Shown: positions 25,580-34,824, numbered from the stretch's first letter. The stretch is 64,000 bases of DNA from an uncultured Gammaproteobacteria bacterium (GCA_902632305.1 CACPCG010000003.1:1-64000); one strand, 5' to 3'. Notes: generated by a model not told the origin, from the letters alone. Program-made: numbers and translations.

Positions 25580-25944
25580 TCATATTTAATATATTTAAAT
25601 CTCGGATCATCTGGTGTGCCCTCTAAAGTATTGTCTTCAGCTGAAGGATTCCAATGAACTACTTCTTCTATTTTTTTTGCGAGCAAAAAATCTTTATCAG
25701 TGATACCTTTTGCAGCATGATTTTGCAATTTTACTATAACGAAGGCATATGATGCTGAAATATCCGGATGATGCCAGGCAGCTTCTGCTAGATGACCTAC
25801 TGTAGTTATGACCATTAATGTTCCCTTCCAGCCAGCAGTCTTATACTTTCGCCTAATCCAACCATTTTCAAAATACCAGTTAGGAAGATTATTTTTTAAA
25901 TAATCTTCAATCTCATTCTCAGAGTAAACTTTCTCATCGCTCAT
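25576..25944 (-). CDS. Pterin-4a-carbinolamine dehydratase-like protein
   Basis: The 122-residue protein has the core of the DCoH/PhhB family: LPNWYFENGWIRRKYKTAGW near residues 15-34 and the catalytic histidine motif AEAAWHHPDI near 53-62, followed by NHAAKGITDKDFLLA. It is slightly longer than typical members, with a C-terminal extension ending DPRFKYIKYD. There is no phenylalanine hydroxylase here. Dehydratase-family genes also occur in H4MPT gene sets, so it may act on a pterin of that pathway. It overlaps a 55-residue upstream ORF by ATGA and uses a strong ribosome site (AAGGAGG) inside it. Confidence 0.88.
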   Translation of the reverse strand: MSDEKVYSENEIEDYLKNNLPNWYFENGWIRRKYKTAGWKGTLMVITTVGHLAEAAWHHPDISASYAFVIVKLQNHAAKGITDKDFLLAKKIEEVVHWNPSAEDNTLEGTPDDPRFKYIKYD

Positions 25945-26108
25945 AATTTTTCCTCCTTATCGGTCCGCATTTTTTTTATTATTCCTACAAGTGATGCGAG
26001 TTCTGCATCAGATAGGTTTTTAAATTCCATTTGATTTGATGCAACTCCACAAATACACAAATCGTCTGCACAATCAGTTAGAAATTCTATACACTCTTCC
26101 CTAGTCAT
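25941..26108 (-). CDS. Small cysteine-rich hypothetical protein coupled to the dehydratase gene
   Basis: This ORF encodes 55 residues (MTREECIEFLTDCADDLCIC at the start). It has four cysteines in the first 20 residues and a lysine-rich tail. I do not recognise it. Its stop codon overlaps the dehydratase start (ATGA) and its 3' end carries that gene's strong ribosome site, which supports real translation. No strong ribosome site precedes its own ATG. It could be a small partner protein or only a coupling leader. Confidence 0.5.
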   Translation of the reverse strand: MTREECIEFLTDCADDLCICGVASNQMEFKNLSDAELASLVGIIKKMRTDKEEKL

Positions 26109-26197
26109 TTTGTCAATCCATCACTCTAGAATCAAAAACACATCTATATAAAAAGATATCATATTTCATTGATTGTTACTTGTATAAGTAGTACTCT

Positions 26198-26225
26198 GTG
26201 GGTATTGAGAATGATTAATACCCAC
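26198..26225. promoter_or_regulatory. Dyad of the ATACCCAC site upstream of the integrase-FDH gene
   Basis: The arms GTGGGTATT (26198-26206) and AATACCCAC (26217-26225) form a perfect 9-bp inverted repeat. The right arm extends to ATACCCACATTA, which recurs at 26338-26349. Such repeated sites upstream of P4-type integrase genes are often integrase arm-binding sites; that reading is an inference. They could equally control transcription of the fused gene. Confidence 0.5.
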
Positions 26226-26337
26226 ATTATGTTCAGGTATTTTTATAATTTTTGAAAGGATTCTAAATTATTCCACAACGGACTGTATCAAAAGGCAGTA
26301 AATCCTTATGGGTTTATATATGTGCAGTAGCACACTC

Positions 26338-26349
26338 ATACCCACAATA
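26338..26349. repeat. Second copy of the ATACCCACA site
   Basis: ATACCCACAATA repeats the site at 26218-26229 with one mismatch in 12. It ends 20 bp before the start codon of the integrase-FDH fusion. A small hairpin (TGTGC/GCACA, 26321-26334) lies just before it. Confidence 0.5.
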
Positions 26350-26369
26350 AGGGGAATAGAGATAGGATA

Positions 26370-26867
26370 ATGGCAAAATTAACAGATTCGATTATTACCA
26401 GTGCACCAGTCAAAAGTAATGATTACCGGTTATCAGATGGCTCTGGGTTAGCAATTATTATTCGTAAGAATGGTAATAAGCATTGGCAATTTAGATATCA
26501 CATATATGTGAACGGAAAAAGGAAAGAAAAAATCTATTCATTAGGTGAATATCCGGTTCTGAGTATCGTCCAAGCTAGATCTCAACATAAAAAACTTAAA
26601 GAGCAACTATTAAATGGTGTTGATATTCAGTCAGTTAAAAAGTTAGAGAAAATTGAGAGTAATGGCAAGTCTCTATCTTTTCTAGAAGTTGCACAGGAGC
26701 TTAAAAAAGTAAGGCAAAAGAAGGAGCAACTCGACGATGCATCCTGGAAAAAAGAGGTTCGAAGATTTGAGAGATTCATCTTACCATCAATAAGAGATGC
26801 TAATTTTAAAGATGTGTCTGCCGAAGATTTAATGTTCATATTAGAGCCATTGACAGATAGTAATAAA
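26370..26867 (+). mobile_element. N-terminal half of a P4-type tyrosine integrase, fused to FDH
   Basis: Residues 1-166 of the fused protein are integrase sequence. Residues about 1-85 match the arm-DNA-binding domain (DUF4102): LSDGSGLAIIIRKNGNKHWQ, then FRY, GKRKEKIYSLGEYPVLS and QARSQHKKLKEQLLNGVD. Residues about 100-165 match the helical core-binding domain (SFLEVAQEL, then FERFILPSIRDANFKDVSAEDL). The catalytic domain with its R-H-R-Y residues is absent; formate dehydrogenase sequence follows in the same frame. There is no stop codon in about 550 bp of AT-rich sequence. Confidence 0.85.
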
Positions 26868-28592
26868 CAGCAAAAAGACGGTCTCAAGCGAGAGAAAAAA
26901 TTTAAAAAAAATAAGAAACTCAGAGTGCGAGGCAGAAAAGTTGACTTCGACACAAAAGAGGAGCTCGTGAATATTCTTAATACTAAAAATTATCGAAGAG
27001 ATCACTTGATTGAATATCTGCATAAAATTCAGGATACAAAAGGTCACATAAATGAAAAATTTATGACCGCTCTGGCTGATTTAATGGACATATCACAAAC
27101 AGAAGTATATGAAGTTGCAACTTTTTACCACCATTTTGACATCATTAAAACTGGAGACGCAGTCCCTCCTCTTCTTACCGTTAGAGTATGTGATTCAGTA
27201 TCCTGTGAACTTAACGGAGCAAATGAGTTGGCAAACAAACTGGATAGTTATTACAAAGGTTCTGTAAGAATTCAAAAGGTTCCATGTGTTGGAAGATGTC
27301 AAAATGCTCCGGTTGCAGTTGTTAAATTTAATGCAATTGACTTTGCAAATTTTGAAAAAGTTAAAAATGCAGTTGATAAGAAAAAAATAGAACCAGAGAT
27401 ACCTGCTTACATAAATATGGAGAAGTATCAAAAGAAGGGAGGCTATAAATCATTTGAAAAACTATTAAAAGGTGAGATTACAAAAGAGAGTATTCTTAAA
27501 GAATTAGAAAATTCAAACCTTAGAGGTTTAGGTGGGGCTGGTTTCCCAGCTGGGAAGAAATGGAGAATTCTTCTAGAACAGGAAGCACCAAGATTATTGG
27601 CAGTTAATATTGATGAAGGTGAACCTGGCACTTTTAAAGATAGACATTACCTTGAATCAGATCCTCATAGATTCTTAGAGGGAATGTTAATCGCATCAGA
27701 AGTGGTTGGTATTGATAAAATTTATATTTACTTACGTGATGAATATGCTGCAGTGAGAAAAATTCTCACAGACGAGCTAGTTGTCTTACAAAAAAAATAC
27801 AATCAAGAGATACCTGATATAGAGCTAAGAAGAGGTGCTGGTGCATATATCTGTGGTGAAGAGTCTGCAATGATAGAATCAATCGAAGGTAAAAAAGGAA
27901 TGCCAAGACTCAGACCACCTTTTGTTGCACAGGTTGGTTTATTTGGGAGACCAACTCTTGCCCATAATATGGAGACCTTGTTCTGGGTGAGAGATATCAT
28001 TGAAAAAGGCTCGGACTGGTTTACCTCTTACGGTCGTAATGGTAGAAAAGGATTAAGGTCTTTCTCAGTAAGTGGCAGAGTGAACAACCCTGGTGTTCAT
28101 CTGGCACCCGCAGGAATTACAGTTAGAGAGCTAATTGATGAATATGCCGGTGGCATGAAAGCTGGGCATAATTTCTACGCATATTTTCCTGGTGGAGCGT
28201 CAGGAGGTATTCTTCCCGCAAAAATGGATCAGATACCACTAGATTTTGATACGCTTAATGAATACGGTTGTTTTATCGGTTCAGCAGCGATTGTAATTTT
28301 ATCCGACAAAGATAGAGTTGCACAAGCTGCATCTACTACTATGGGTTTCTTTCTTCATGAATCATGCGGAAAATGCACTCCATGTAGAGTGGGAACATCC
28401 AAAGCTACTAAAATGATGAAAGAGAAGAAATGGGATGTCCCATTACTAACAGAACTATCTCAAGTCATGTCAGATGCTTCTATATGTGGTCTTGGTCAGG
28501 CAGCTTCAAATCCGCTTAAATGTGTTATTAAGTATTTTCCAAATGAACCTGAAACAACTCCAATTGTTGAATATAAAAAGGTGAATAACTAG
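26370..28592 (+). CDS. NAD-dependent formate dehydrogenase beta subunit (NuoE-NuoF fusion) with integrase N-terminus
   Basis: Residues about 170-740 are the NAD-reducing beta subunit of a molybdenum or tungsten formate dehydrogenase, like Fdh1B of Methylobacterium. A NuoE-like part carries a 2Fe-2S site (C274, C279, C306, C310). A NuoF-like part has the FMN/NAD loops GLGGAGFPAGKKW (386-398) and RRGAGAYICGEESA (487-500) and a 4Fe-4S site (C666, C669, C672, C706). It passes electrons from the alpha subunit to NAD+. The first 166 residues are phage integrase. The normal subunit would begin near residue 170, so translation could also start inside, for example at ATG 26832 or GTG 26925; neither has a clear ribosome site. 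It abuts the alpha gene. Confidence 0.92.
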   Translation: MAKLTDSIITSAPVKSNDYRLSDGSGLAIIIRKNGNKHWQFRYHIYVNGKRKEKIYSLGEYPVLSIVQARSQHKKLKEQLLNGVDIQSVKKLEKIESNGKSLSFLEVAQELKKVRQKKEQLDDASWKKEVRRFERFILPSIRDANFKDVSAEDLMFILEPLTDSNKQQKDGLKREKKFKKNKKLRVRGRKVDFDTKEELVNILNTKNYRRDHLIEYLHKIQDTKGHINEKFMTALADLMDISQTEVYEVATFYHHFDIIKTGDAVPPLLTVRVCDSVSCELNGANELANKLDSYYKGSVRIQKVPCVGRCQNAPVAVVKFNAIDFANFEKVKNAVDKKKIEPEIPAYINMEKYQKKGGYKSFEKLLKGEITKESILKELENSNLRGLGGAGFPAGKKWRILLEQEAPRLLAVNIDEGEPGTFKDRHYLESDPHRFLEGMLIASEVVGIDKIYIYLRDEYAAVRKILTDELVVLQKKYNQEIPDIELRRGAGAYICGEESAMIESIEGKKGMPRLRPPFVAQVGLFGRPTLAHNMETLFWVRDIIEKGSDWFTSYGRNGRKGLRSFSVSGRVNNPGVHLAPAGITVRELIDEYAGGMKAGHNFYAYFPGGASGGILPAKMDQIPLDFDTLNEYGCFIGSAAIVILSDKDRVAQAASTTMGFFLHESCGKCTPCRVGTSKATKMMKEKKWDVPLLTELSQVMSDASICGLGQAASNPLKCVIKYFPNEPETTPIVEYKKVNN

Positions 28593-31352
28593 ATGGCTAC
28601 AAATCCGAAAGATATTGCTAGTAGACAATTTATTGCCGTCAAAATAGATGGTAAGAATTACTTTGGGAATCCAAATGAAACTATTCTAGATGTAGCAAAA
28701 AAAAATGGAATTGAAATACCTCATCTGTGTTACAAGGAGGGAATGAGGCCTGATGGTAACTGTAGAGTTTGTATGGTCGAAATAGAAGGCGAGAGAGTTC
28801 TACAGCCGTCTTGTGTTAGGACGATAACAGATGGAATGACAATCAATACTAATTCATCAAGAGTAGTCAGCTCACAAAAATTAGTACTGGAGCTTTTGTC
28901 ATCAGATGTCTCAGATAAAGTTTATAATAAAAAAAGCGAACTGGCTGACTGGTCAGAAAAACTTGGCATAAAACGAAATAGATTTCCATCTAACATACAT
29001 GAAAAACATGATCTAACACATCCAGCTATTGCTGTAAATTTAGATGCATGCATCCAATGTACTAGATGTGTACGTGCCTGTAGAGAAGAGCAAGTAAATG
29101 ATGTCATAGGTTATGCTAATAGAGGTTTTAAATCAGAAATAGTTTTCGATATAAATGATTTCATGGGCGAAAGTACATGTGTGGGATGCGGTGAGTGTGT
29201 ACAAGCTTGTCCTACTGGCGCTCTAATGCCATCAAAAGATGTTGCTCTCAATATTCCCGATAAAAAAGTAGAGAGTGTCTGCCCTTACTGCGGGGTTGGA
29301 TGTCTACTATCATACAATGTAAAAAATGACAAAATCCTTTTTGCAGAAGGTCGAGATGGCCCTGCAAATCTAAGTAGATTATGTGTAAAAGGAAGATACG
29401 GTTTTGACTACATACATAATGATGGGAGGCTTACTAAACCCCTGGTGAGAAAAAAAGGTGTAGGAAAAAACATCGATTTGAACACTTATGATTTTGATAA
29501 CATAAATGAAATATTTGAAGAAACTTCATGGGAGCATGCTTTAGATGTTGCAATAAACGGGTTTAAAAATATTAAAGCCACAAGAGGATCGTCTGGACTA
29601 GCTGGTTTTGGCTGTGCCAAAGGTTCTAACGAAGAGGCTTATTTATTTCAAAAACTCATTAGGACTGGTTTTCATACTAATAACGTTGATCATTGTACAC
29701 GGCTCTGTCATGCATCATCTGTAGTGGCACTCCTAGAAATGATAGGGTCAGGGGCAGTGTCTAATCAAGTAGCAGACGTTACAGAAGCAGAAGTAATTAT
29801 TATTATTGGCTCCAATCCAACAGTCAATCACCCTGTCGCAGCAACTTTTATGAAAAACGCATCGAAAGAAGGTAAAACGCTTATTGTTATGGATCCTAAA
29901 AAAACAGACATATCAAGACATGCAAACTATTACTTGCAATTTAAACCTGATACTGACGTTGCTATGTTAAATGGAATTATGAAATCAATAATAGATCAAG
30001 ATTTAGTTGATAAAGAGTTCATAAAAACTAGAACAAAGGATTATGAAAAACTCAGAGATCATCTGAAAGATTATAGTCCAAAAATCATGTCAAAAATTTG
30101 CGGGATATCTGAATCTACACTTAATGAAGTTGCTAGGATATATGCTTCCTCGAAAGGATCGATGATTTTTTGGGGTATGGGTGTCTCGCAACATATACAT
30201 GGAACTGATAATGCTAGAGCTCTCATATCACTTGCTTTAATGACAGGTCAAATTGGTAGACCTGGAACTGGACTTCACCCACTTAGAGGACAAAATAATG
30301 TTCAAGGCGCATCAGATGCCGGATTGATTCCTATGGTGTTTCCAGATTATCAAAGAGTTGATGATCCGAAGATTGGTAAATTCTTTGAGAAATTTTGGGC
30401 ATCTAAGCTAGATGATAAACCCGGTTTAACAGTAGTAGAGATTATGGACGCCATTGTTGCTAAAGAATTAACAGGTTTATATGTCATGGGAGAAAACCCA
30501 GCAATGTCAGACCCAGACTTAAATCACGCCAGAAAGGCGCTATCACAATTAGAACATTTAGTTGTGCAGGATATATTTATAACAGAAACAGCTTTTTTTG
30601 CAGATGTAATACTTCCTGCTTCAGCATTTCCTGAAAAAACTGGTAGTTTTACTAACACTGACAGAAGGGTTCAACTTGGTCGTCAAGCAGTTAACCCTCC
30701 AGGTGAAGCAAAACAAGATTTATGGATTATACAGCAAATCGCGAATGGTATGGGATTGGATTGGAATTATAATAGCCCTAAAGAAGTATTTGAAGAGATG
30801 ACTCAGTGCATGCCAAGTATCGCAGGTATTACCTGGGAAAGATTAGAAGAAGAGCATTCAGTTACTTATCCATGTAACACCAAAGATGATCCGGGGCAAC
30901 CTGTTATCTTCACTGATGACTTTCCAACCTCTGATGGATTAGCAACATTTAAAATATCGCCTTTTAAAAATGCTGATGAGTTACCAGATAAAGATTACGA
31001 CTACATTTTGATTACCGGTAGGCAGTTGGAACACTGGCATACAGGGAGTATGACAAGAAGGGCGAGCATGTTACATGAAATAGAACCAGACCCTTTCGCA
31101 AATGTTTGTCATGAGGACATGAAGAAACTAGGAGTAAAAGATGGTGACTTAATAACAATTGAGTCTAGGAGAGGTAAATTAGACGTTTATGCCAGAAGAG
31201 ACGATGGCTTACAATTAGGACAAATCTTCATCCCATTTTGTTATGTTGAAGCTGCCGCGAACGTACTTACTAATGCAGCGCTCGATCCTGATGCAAAAAT
31301 TCCAGAATTTAAATTCTGTGCTATAAAAGTCAAAAAAGCAAAACTACATTAA
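28593..31352 (+). CDS. NAD-dependent formate dehydrogenase alpha subunit (molybdenum or tungsten)
   Basis: The 919-residue protein has the full NuoG-like architecture. A 2Fe-2S domain has C46, C57, C60 and C74. Two 4Fe-4S ferredoxin sites follow at about residues 153-163 (CIQCTRCVRAC) and 196-206 (CVGCGECVQAC), then another 4Fe-4S motif CPYCGVGC at 230-237. The bis-pterin catalytic domain has the probable metal-ligand cysteine C372 in HCTRLCHASSV, so this is a cysteine, not selenocysteine, enzyme. It oxidises formate to CO2. The ribosome site AAAGGTG lies in the end of the beta gene and the ATG directly follows its TAG. The stop overlaps the next start by one base. Confidence 0.96.
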   Translation: MATNPKDIASRQFIAVKIDGKNYFGNPNETILDVAKKNGIEIPHLCYKEGMRPDGNCRVCMVEIEGERVLQPSCVRTITDGMTINTNSSRVVSSQKLVLELLSSDVSDKVYNKKSELADWSEKLGIKRNRFPSNIHEKHDLTHPAIAVNLDACIQCTRCVRACREEQVNDVIGYANRGFKSEIVFDINDFMGESTCVGCGECVQACPTGALMPSKDVALNIPDKKVESVCPYCGVGCLLSYNVKNDKILFAEGRDGPANLSRLCVKGRYGFDYIHNDGRLTKPLVRKKGVGKNIDLNTYDFDNINEIFEETSWEHALDVAINGFKNIKATRGSSGLAGFGCAKGSNEEAYLFQKLIRTGFHTNNVDHCTRLCHASSVVALLEMIGSGAVSNQVADVTEAEVIIIIGSNPTVNHPVAATFMKNASKEGKTLIVMDPKKTDISRHANYYLQFKPDTDVAMLNGIMKSIIDQDLVDKEFIKTRTKDYEKLRDHLKDYSPKIMSKICGISESTLNEVARIYASSKGSMIFWGMGVSQHIHGTDNARALISLALMTGQIGRPGTGLHPLRGQNNVQGASDAGLIPMVFPDYQRVDDPKIGKFFEKFWASKLDDKPGLTVVEIMDAIVAKELTGLYVMGENPAMSDPDLNHARKALSQLEHLVVQDIFITETAFFADVILPASAFPEKTGSFTNTDRRVQLGRQAVNPPGEAKQDLWIIQQIANGMGLDWNYNSPKEVFEEMTQCMPSIAGITWERLEEEHSVTYPCNTKDDPGQPVIFTDDFPTSDGLATFKISPFKNADELPDKDYDYILITGRQLEHWHTGSMTRRASMLHEIEPDPFANVCHEDMKKLGVKDGDLITIESRRGKLDVYARRDDGLQLGQIFIPFCYVEAAANVLTNAALDPDAKIPEFKFCAIKVKKAKLH

Positions 31353-33085
31353 TGGTTAAGAAATTAACTCGAGAAGACCATTTAATTGAAATTCAATCAC
31401 TCATATCTAACAACCAATACCACAAAGCTCTATCTGAATTAAAAAAAGTTGTTGAAGAATATCCTGATGACTACAAATTAAGAATCAATTATGGAAATAT
31501 ACATCATTTTTTAGGTAACATCACAGAAGCGAAAAACGAATATGAGAAATCGTTAGAATTGTCCAAATCAAAAGAAGCTCTGAACAACCTCGCAGTAATT
31601 CATATTGAAAAAAGAGACTATGAAAATGCTATAAAACTCTGTAATGATGCAATTGGCATCGATGCCTCATATGCTGATGCATATTACAATATTTCTCTAT
31701 GCTTTGAATTACTAGATGACTACACAGAATCACTGAATAATTTAAATAAATGCCTAGACATAGACGGCAACCATTTTAAGGCAATGATACTAAAGTATAA
31801 AGTTGCTCAAAATACATGTGATTGGCCTGTAATATCAGAATTAGAGAAAATACTTAATGATAATATAGAGATGGGTCTTGAACATCCATTTATGAATGTT
31901 TCCAGATATGATGATGAAAGTATTAATTATAGAAATGCTCGGAGTTGGCAAAAAAATAATCAATCTAATATAGTTAGTAATGATATAAGTTTATCGAAAA
32001 CCAAAAATGAAAAAATTAAAATTGGCTTTATGTGTGGTGAATTCAGGAATCACCCGACTTTTTTCCTGATTAAGAACTTATTTAAACATATTAACAGAAA
32101 ATTATTTAATATTTATGTTTTCTCTTATGCTCACGAAAATTACTGTCGCGAATATATCGAGAAGGATGTTGACAATTTTATTGATATTAACGACCAAAGC
32201 GATGATTTAATCGAAACTAAAGTTAAAAGTTTTAATTTAGATATTCTTATAGATTTATCTGTTCTAATTCCACATAACAAAATGTCTATTATTAAGAGAA
32301 AGTTAGCAAAGTCTACAGTATCATACCTAGGTTTCCCTGGAACATCGTGCGCTGAGAACTATGACTATATAATTGCTGATAGAATTGTCATACCTGAAAC
32401 AGAAAGAGAATTTTACAGCGAAAAAATAATTTACTTACCAAAATTCTATCAAGTAAATGATGGAGAGATAAAGGCAAGACAATTTGATAATAATAATTTT
32501 AAACTTAAACATCAATTACCACTAAATAAAATTATACTTTCATGTTTTAATCAATCATTTAAAATTGAGAAGTCTTTATTTGAGTGCTGGATAAATATTC
32601 TTAAAAAACATAAATCTACAGTAATTTGGTTACTTAAAGAAAATCAAATTATGCAAAATAATATTACTAAATTTGCTTCGAGTCAGGGAATTGAGATAGA
32701 TAGAATAATTTTTGCAGATAGACTTCCCAGAGATATGCATTTACAGCGATTATGTCTATCAGATATCGCATTAGACACCCTTACATATAATGGACATACT
32801 ACTACTACAGATGCTATTCAATGCGGTATTCCAATCGTAGGTTTTTCTGGTAATCATTTTGCATCAAGAGTGAGTCATAGCTTGTTAAAATCAATTAATC
32901 TAAACGAATTAGTTGCATTTAATTTAGAGGAATACTCAAAAAAAATACAAAATCTCATTGAAGATGATGTCTATAGAGAACAAATATCAAAAAAGCTTAG
33001 AAGTCATGAATTTATGAGTGATTTTTATAATTTAGAGAAATTTACAAGAGATTTTGAAAAAGCGCTAATTTCTATTATGAATTAA
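31352..33085 (+). CDS. TPR-repeat SPINDLY-type glycosyltransferase (GT41)
   Basis: The 577-residue protein has two parts. Residues about 10-160 are tetratricopeptide repeats (for example YADAYYNISLCFELLDDYTE and a following helix). Residues about 220-570 match the catalytic domain of the O-linked GlcNAc/fucose transferase family: KIKIGFMCGEFRNHPT, ILIDLSVLIPHNK, VSYLGFPGTSCAENYDYIIAD and LDTLTYNGHTTTTDAIQCGIP. It would glycosylate a protein, with the TPRs choosing the target. It shares one base with the formate dehydrogenase alpha stop (TAATG), so it is co-translated. Target and sugar are unknown. It overlaps the convergent DHPS-like gene by 11 bp. Confidence 0.88.
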   Translation: MVKKLTREDHLIEIQSLISNNQYHKALSELKKVVEEYPDDYKLRINYGNIHHFLGNITEAKNEYEKSLELSKSKEALNNLAVIHIEKRDYENAIKLCNDAIGIDASYADAYYNISLCFELLDDYTESLNNLNKCLDIDGNHFKAMILKYKVAQNTCDWPVISELEKILNDNIEMGLEHPFMNVSRYDDESINYRNARSWQKNNQSNIVSNDISLSKTKNEKIKIGFMCGEFRNHPTFFLIKNLFKHINRKLFNIYVFSYAHENYCREYIEKDVDNFIDINDQSDDLIETKVKSFNLDILIDLSVLIPHNKMSIIKRKLAKSTVSYLGFPGTSCAENYDYIIADRIVIPETEREFYSEKIIYLPKFYQVNDGEIKARQFDNNNFKLKHQLPLNKIILSCFNQSFKIEKSLFECWINILKKHKSTVIWLLKENQIMQNNITKFASSQGIEIDRIIFADRLPRDMHLQRLCLSDIALDTLTYNGHTTTTDAIQCGIPIVGFSGNHFASRVSHSLLKSINLNELVAFNLEEYSKKIQNLIEDDVYREQISKKLRSHEFMSDFYNLEKFTRDFEKALISIMN

Positions 33086-33866
33086 GCGTTGCTTTAACCA
33101 CTTCAGATGCATCTTTATTTACTCCTACATCATGAACTCTTGCTATCTCAACTCCTTGATAACCTGATAATGCTGTATTTATAAGGGTTACAAGAGGATA
33201 ATCCTTCTCCTTTATACCCTCAAAGACTTTGGAAGAATATTTCTTATTACTTACACCAATACAGACTCGTTCGAATTGTTGAACAAAAATATCAAGATTA
33301 CTCAGTATTTTCAAATTATCACTTCCTGATTTACCAAATCCAATTCCAGGATCTATAATAATTTTTTCACCTGAGACACCTTTACTAATAAGCTCCTCGC
33401 GTGTTTTTGAAAAAAACGAAATTAAATAATTTATAATATCACTAGTAATTAAATTTTTACTTTCTTTATGCTCGACAGGCATGTGTGTCAAAATGATTTC
33501 ACTATTACTATGTTTAATAAAACCAGCTAAATTTGACATCCCCTCTCCGGTTGTAATGGTATTGAAAAAACTTACTCCTAGTTTCCCACATTCTTCCATT
33601 ACTCTAACTGACCTTGTATCAATGCTGAGTATTGTTTGTTTCTTTATTTTATTAAATTGATTAATGAATGGTATCAACTTATCAAGCTGTTCTTCTGAAT
33701 TTTTTTCATCAAAACCTTGCTGAGTTGACTCCGCACCCAAATCTATAATATCGCAACCTATTGAAATCAAATATTCCGCATACTTGACAGCATCATTATT
33801 ATTTGAAAACTTTCCAGTTTCACAAAAACTATCTTCTGATAAATTTATTATTCCCATGATCTTCAT
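33075..33866 (-). CDS. folP: Dihydropteroate synthase-like protein
   Basis: The 263-residue protein matches DHPS: MGIINLSEDSF at the start (usually NVTPDSF), DIIDLGAESTQQG near 40, ILSIDTRS near 80, DPGIGFGKS near 157, GVSNKKY near 186 and a final ARVHDV. DHPS joins p-aminobenzoate to the pterin precursor in folate synthesis. The NLSEDSF loop differs from the common form, so it could be a paralogue acting on a related substrate. It overlaps the exported MBL-fold gene by 4 bp. No second folP is in the window. Confidence 0.88.
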   Translation of the reverse strand: MKIMGIINLSEDSFCETGKFSNNNDAVKYAEYLISIGCDIIDLGAESTQQGFDEKNSEEQLDKLIPFINQFNKIKKQTILSIDTRSVRVMEECGKLGVSFFNTITTGEGMSNLAGFIKHSNSEIILTHMPVEHKESKNLITSDIINYLISFFSKTREELISKGVSGEKIIIDPGIGFGKSGSDNLKILSNLDIFVQQFERVCIGVSNKKYSSKVFEGIKEKDYPLVTLINTALSGYQGVEIARVHDVGVNKDASEVVKATLNS

Positions 33867-34789
33867 TTTGTATAATCAACAGAATAAACATTAATTTTAT
33901 TAGATAAATCAATTGCCATTAAATCAAATGCAATTTTAATTGGTGTAGACGTCGTGAGATTTTTTTCTATTTCATTAAGGACATCTGATTCAGAAATTCC
34001 ACCTAATAAAAGAACATGATTTAGAACAACAAACTTAGGTTGGCTTTGATTTATTACCTTAGACATTTCTATTGGTGTAGTGTGATAATTCATTATGCCC
34101 TTTACTTTTTCAGATTTAGATATTAGATTTTTCGGTGCTGAAGCAATCTCGTGAATCAGTAAATCTACATTTTTCGCAGCTTTGACTAAGTTTTCAGAAT
34201 AGTTCGTATCTCCTGAAATCAAAACAGCTTTATTTTTATAAATAATTTTGTAAGCATAAGCGTGATTTACACCACCTCCGTGATCAACTTCGATAGCAAA
34301 AACTTTTACATCATCTTGATTATAAATTAACCCCTCTTCAATAACATTAATCTTAGTTCTTAGACCTTTGATATCAAGACTCTCCGGTGTCTGAGTGCGT
34401 ATATGAATATCTTCTTGGTATGCTTTTTTGATATTTTTTACATAGCCGCCAATTCCTTTTGGCCCATAAATATTAAGAATTTCATTTCTGCGATAAATCC
34501 ACCCTGTTAGGAGAAGATCCGGAAAACCTAGTATGTGGTCAGAGTGTAAATGAGTGAAAAAAATGCTTTGAACTTTCGCAATGTCAACATTCATTTGATT
34601 TAATCTAATGACAGTACCTCTACCAGAATCAAAAAGTAATTTCTGCTCTCCTGCTTCGACTAAAATCGATTGACTAAACCTCTTTATATCCGGTCTTGGT
34701 GTTCCGGAGCCTAAAATGGTAACTCTCATTATCTCAGCGTTAAGACTGAAAGATAAGAAAAATAGGAAAGAAAATACGAATAATCTCAT
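33863..34789 (-). CDS. Exported MBL-fold metallohydrolase (RNase Z/arylsulfatase-like)
   Basis: The 308-residue protein has a signal peptide (about residues 1-18, ending LNAE) followed by a metallo-beta-lactamase fold. The start VTILGSGTPRPDIKRFSQS and the metal motif FFTHLHSDHILGFPDL are those of RNase Z-like hydrolases, and SGDTNYSENLV and YHTTP carry later ligands. Export argues against tRNA processing, so an arylsulfatase- or phosphodiesterase-like role is more likely. It is coupled to the DHPS-like gene by a 4-bp overlap and is divergent from fdhD. The substrate is unknown. Confidence 0.85.
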   Translation of the reverse strand: MRLFVFSFLFFLSFSLNAEIMRVTILGSGTPRPDIKRFSQSILVEAGEQKLLFDSGRGTVIRLNQMNVDIAKVQSIFFTHLHSDHILGFPDLLLTGWIYRRNEILNIYGPKGIGGYVKNIKKAYQEDIHIRTQTPESLDIKGLRTKINVIEEGLIYNQDDVKVFAIEVDHGGGVNHAYAYKIIYKNKAVLISGDTNYSENLVKAAKNVDLLIHEIASAPKNLISKSEKVKGIMNYHTTPIEMSKVINQSQPKFVVLNHVLLLGGISESDVLNEIEKNLTTSTPIKIAFDLMAIDLSNKINVYSVDYTK

Positions 34790-34824
34790 TACAAAATTTA
34801 AATTATAATATAATCTAACAGATA

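Noticed and set aside
26370-26867. An active integrase and mobile island
   Set aside because: The catalytic domain is missing and no attachment-site pair, tRNA target or other phage genes were seen nearby.
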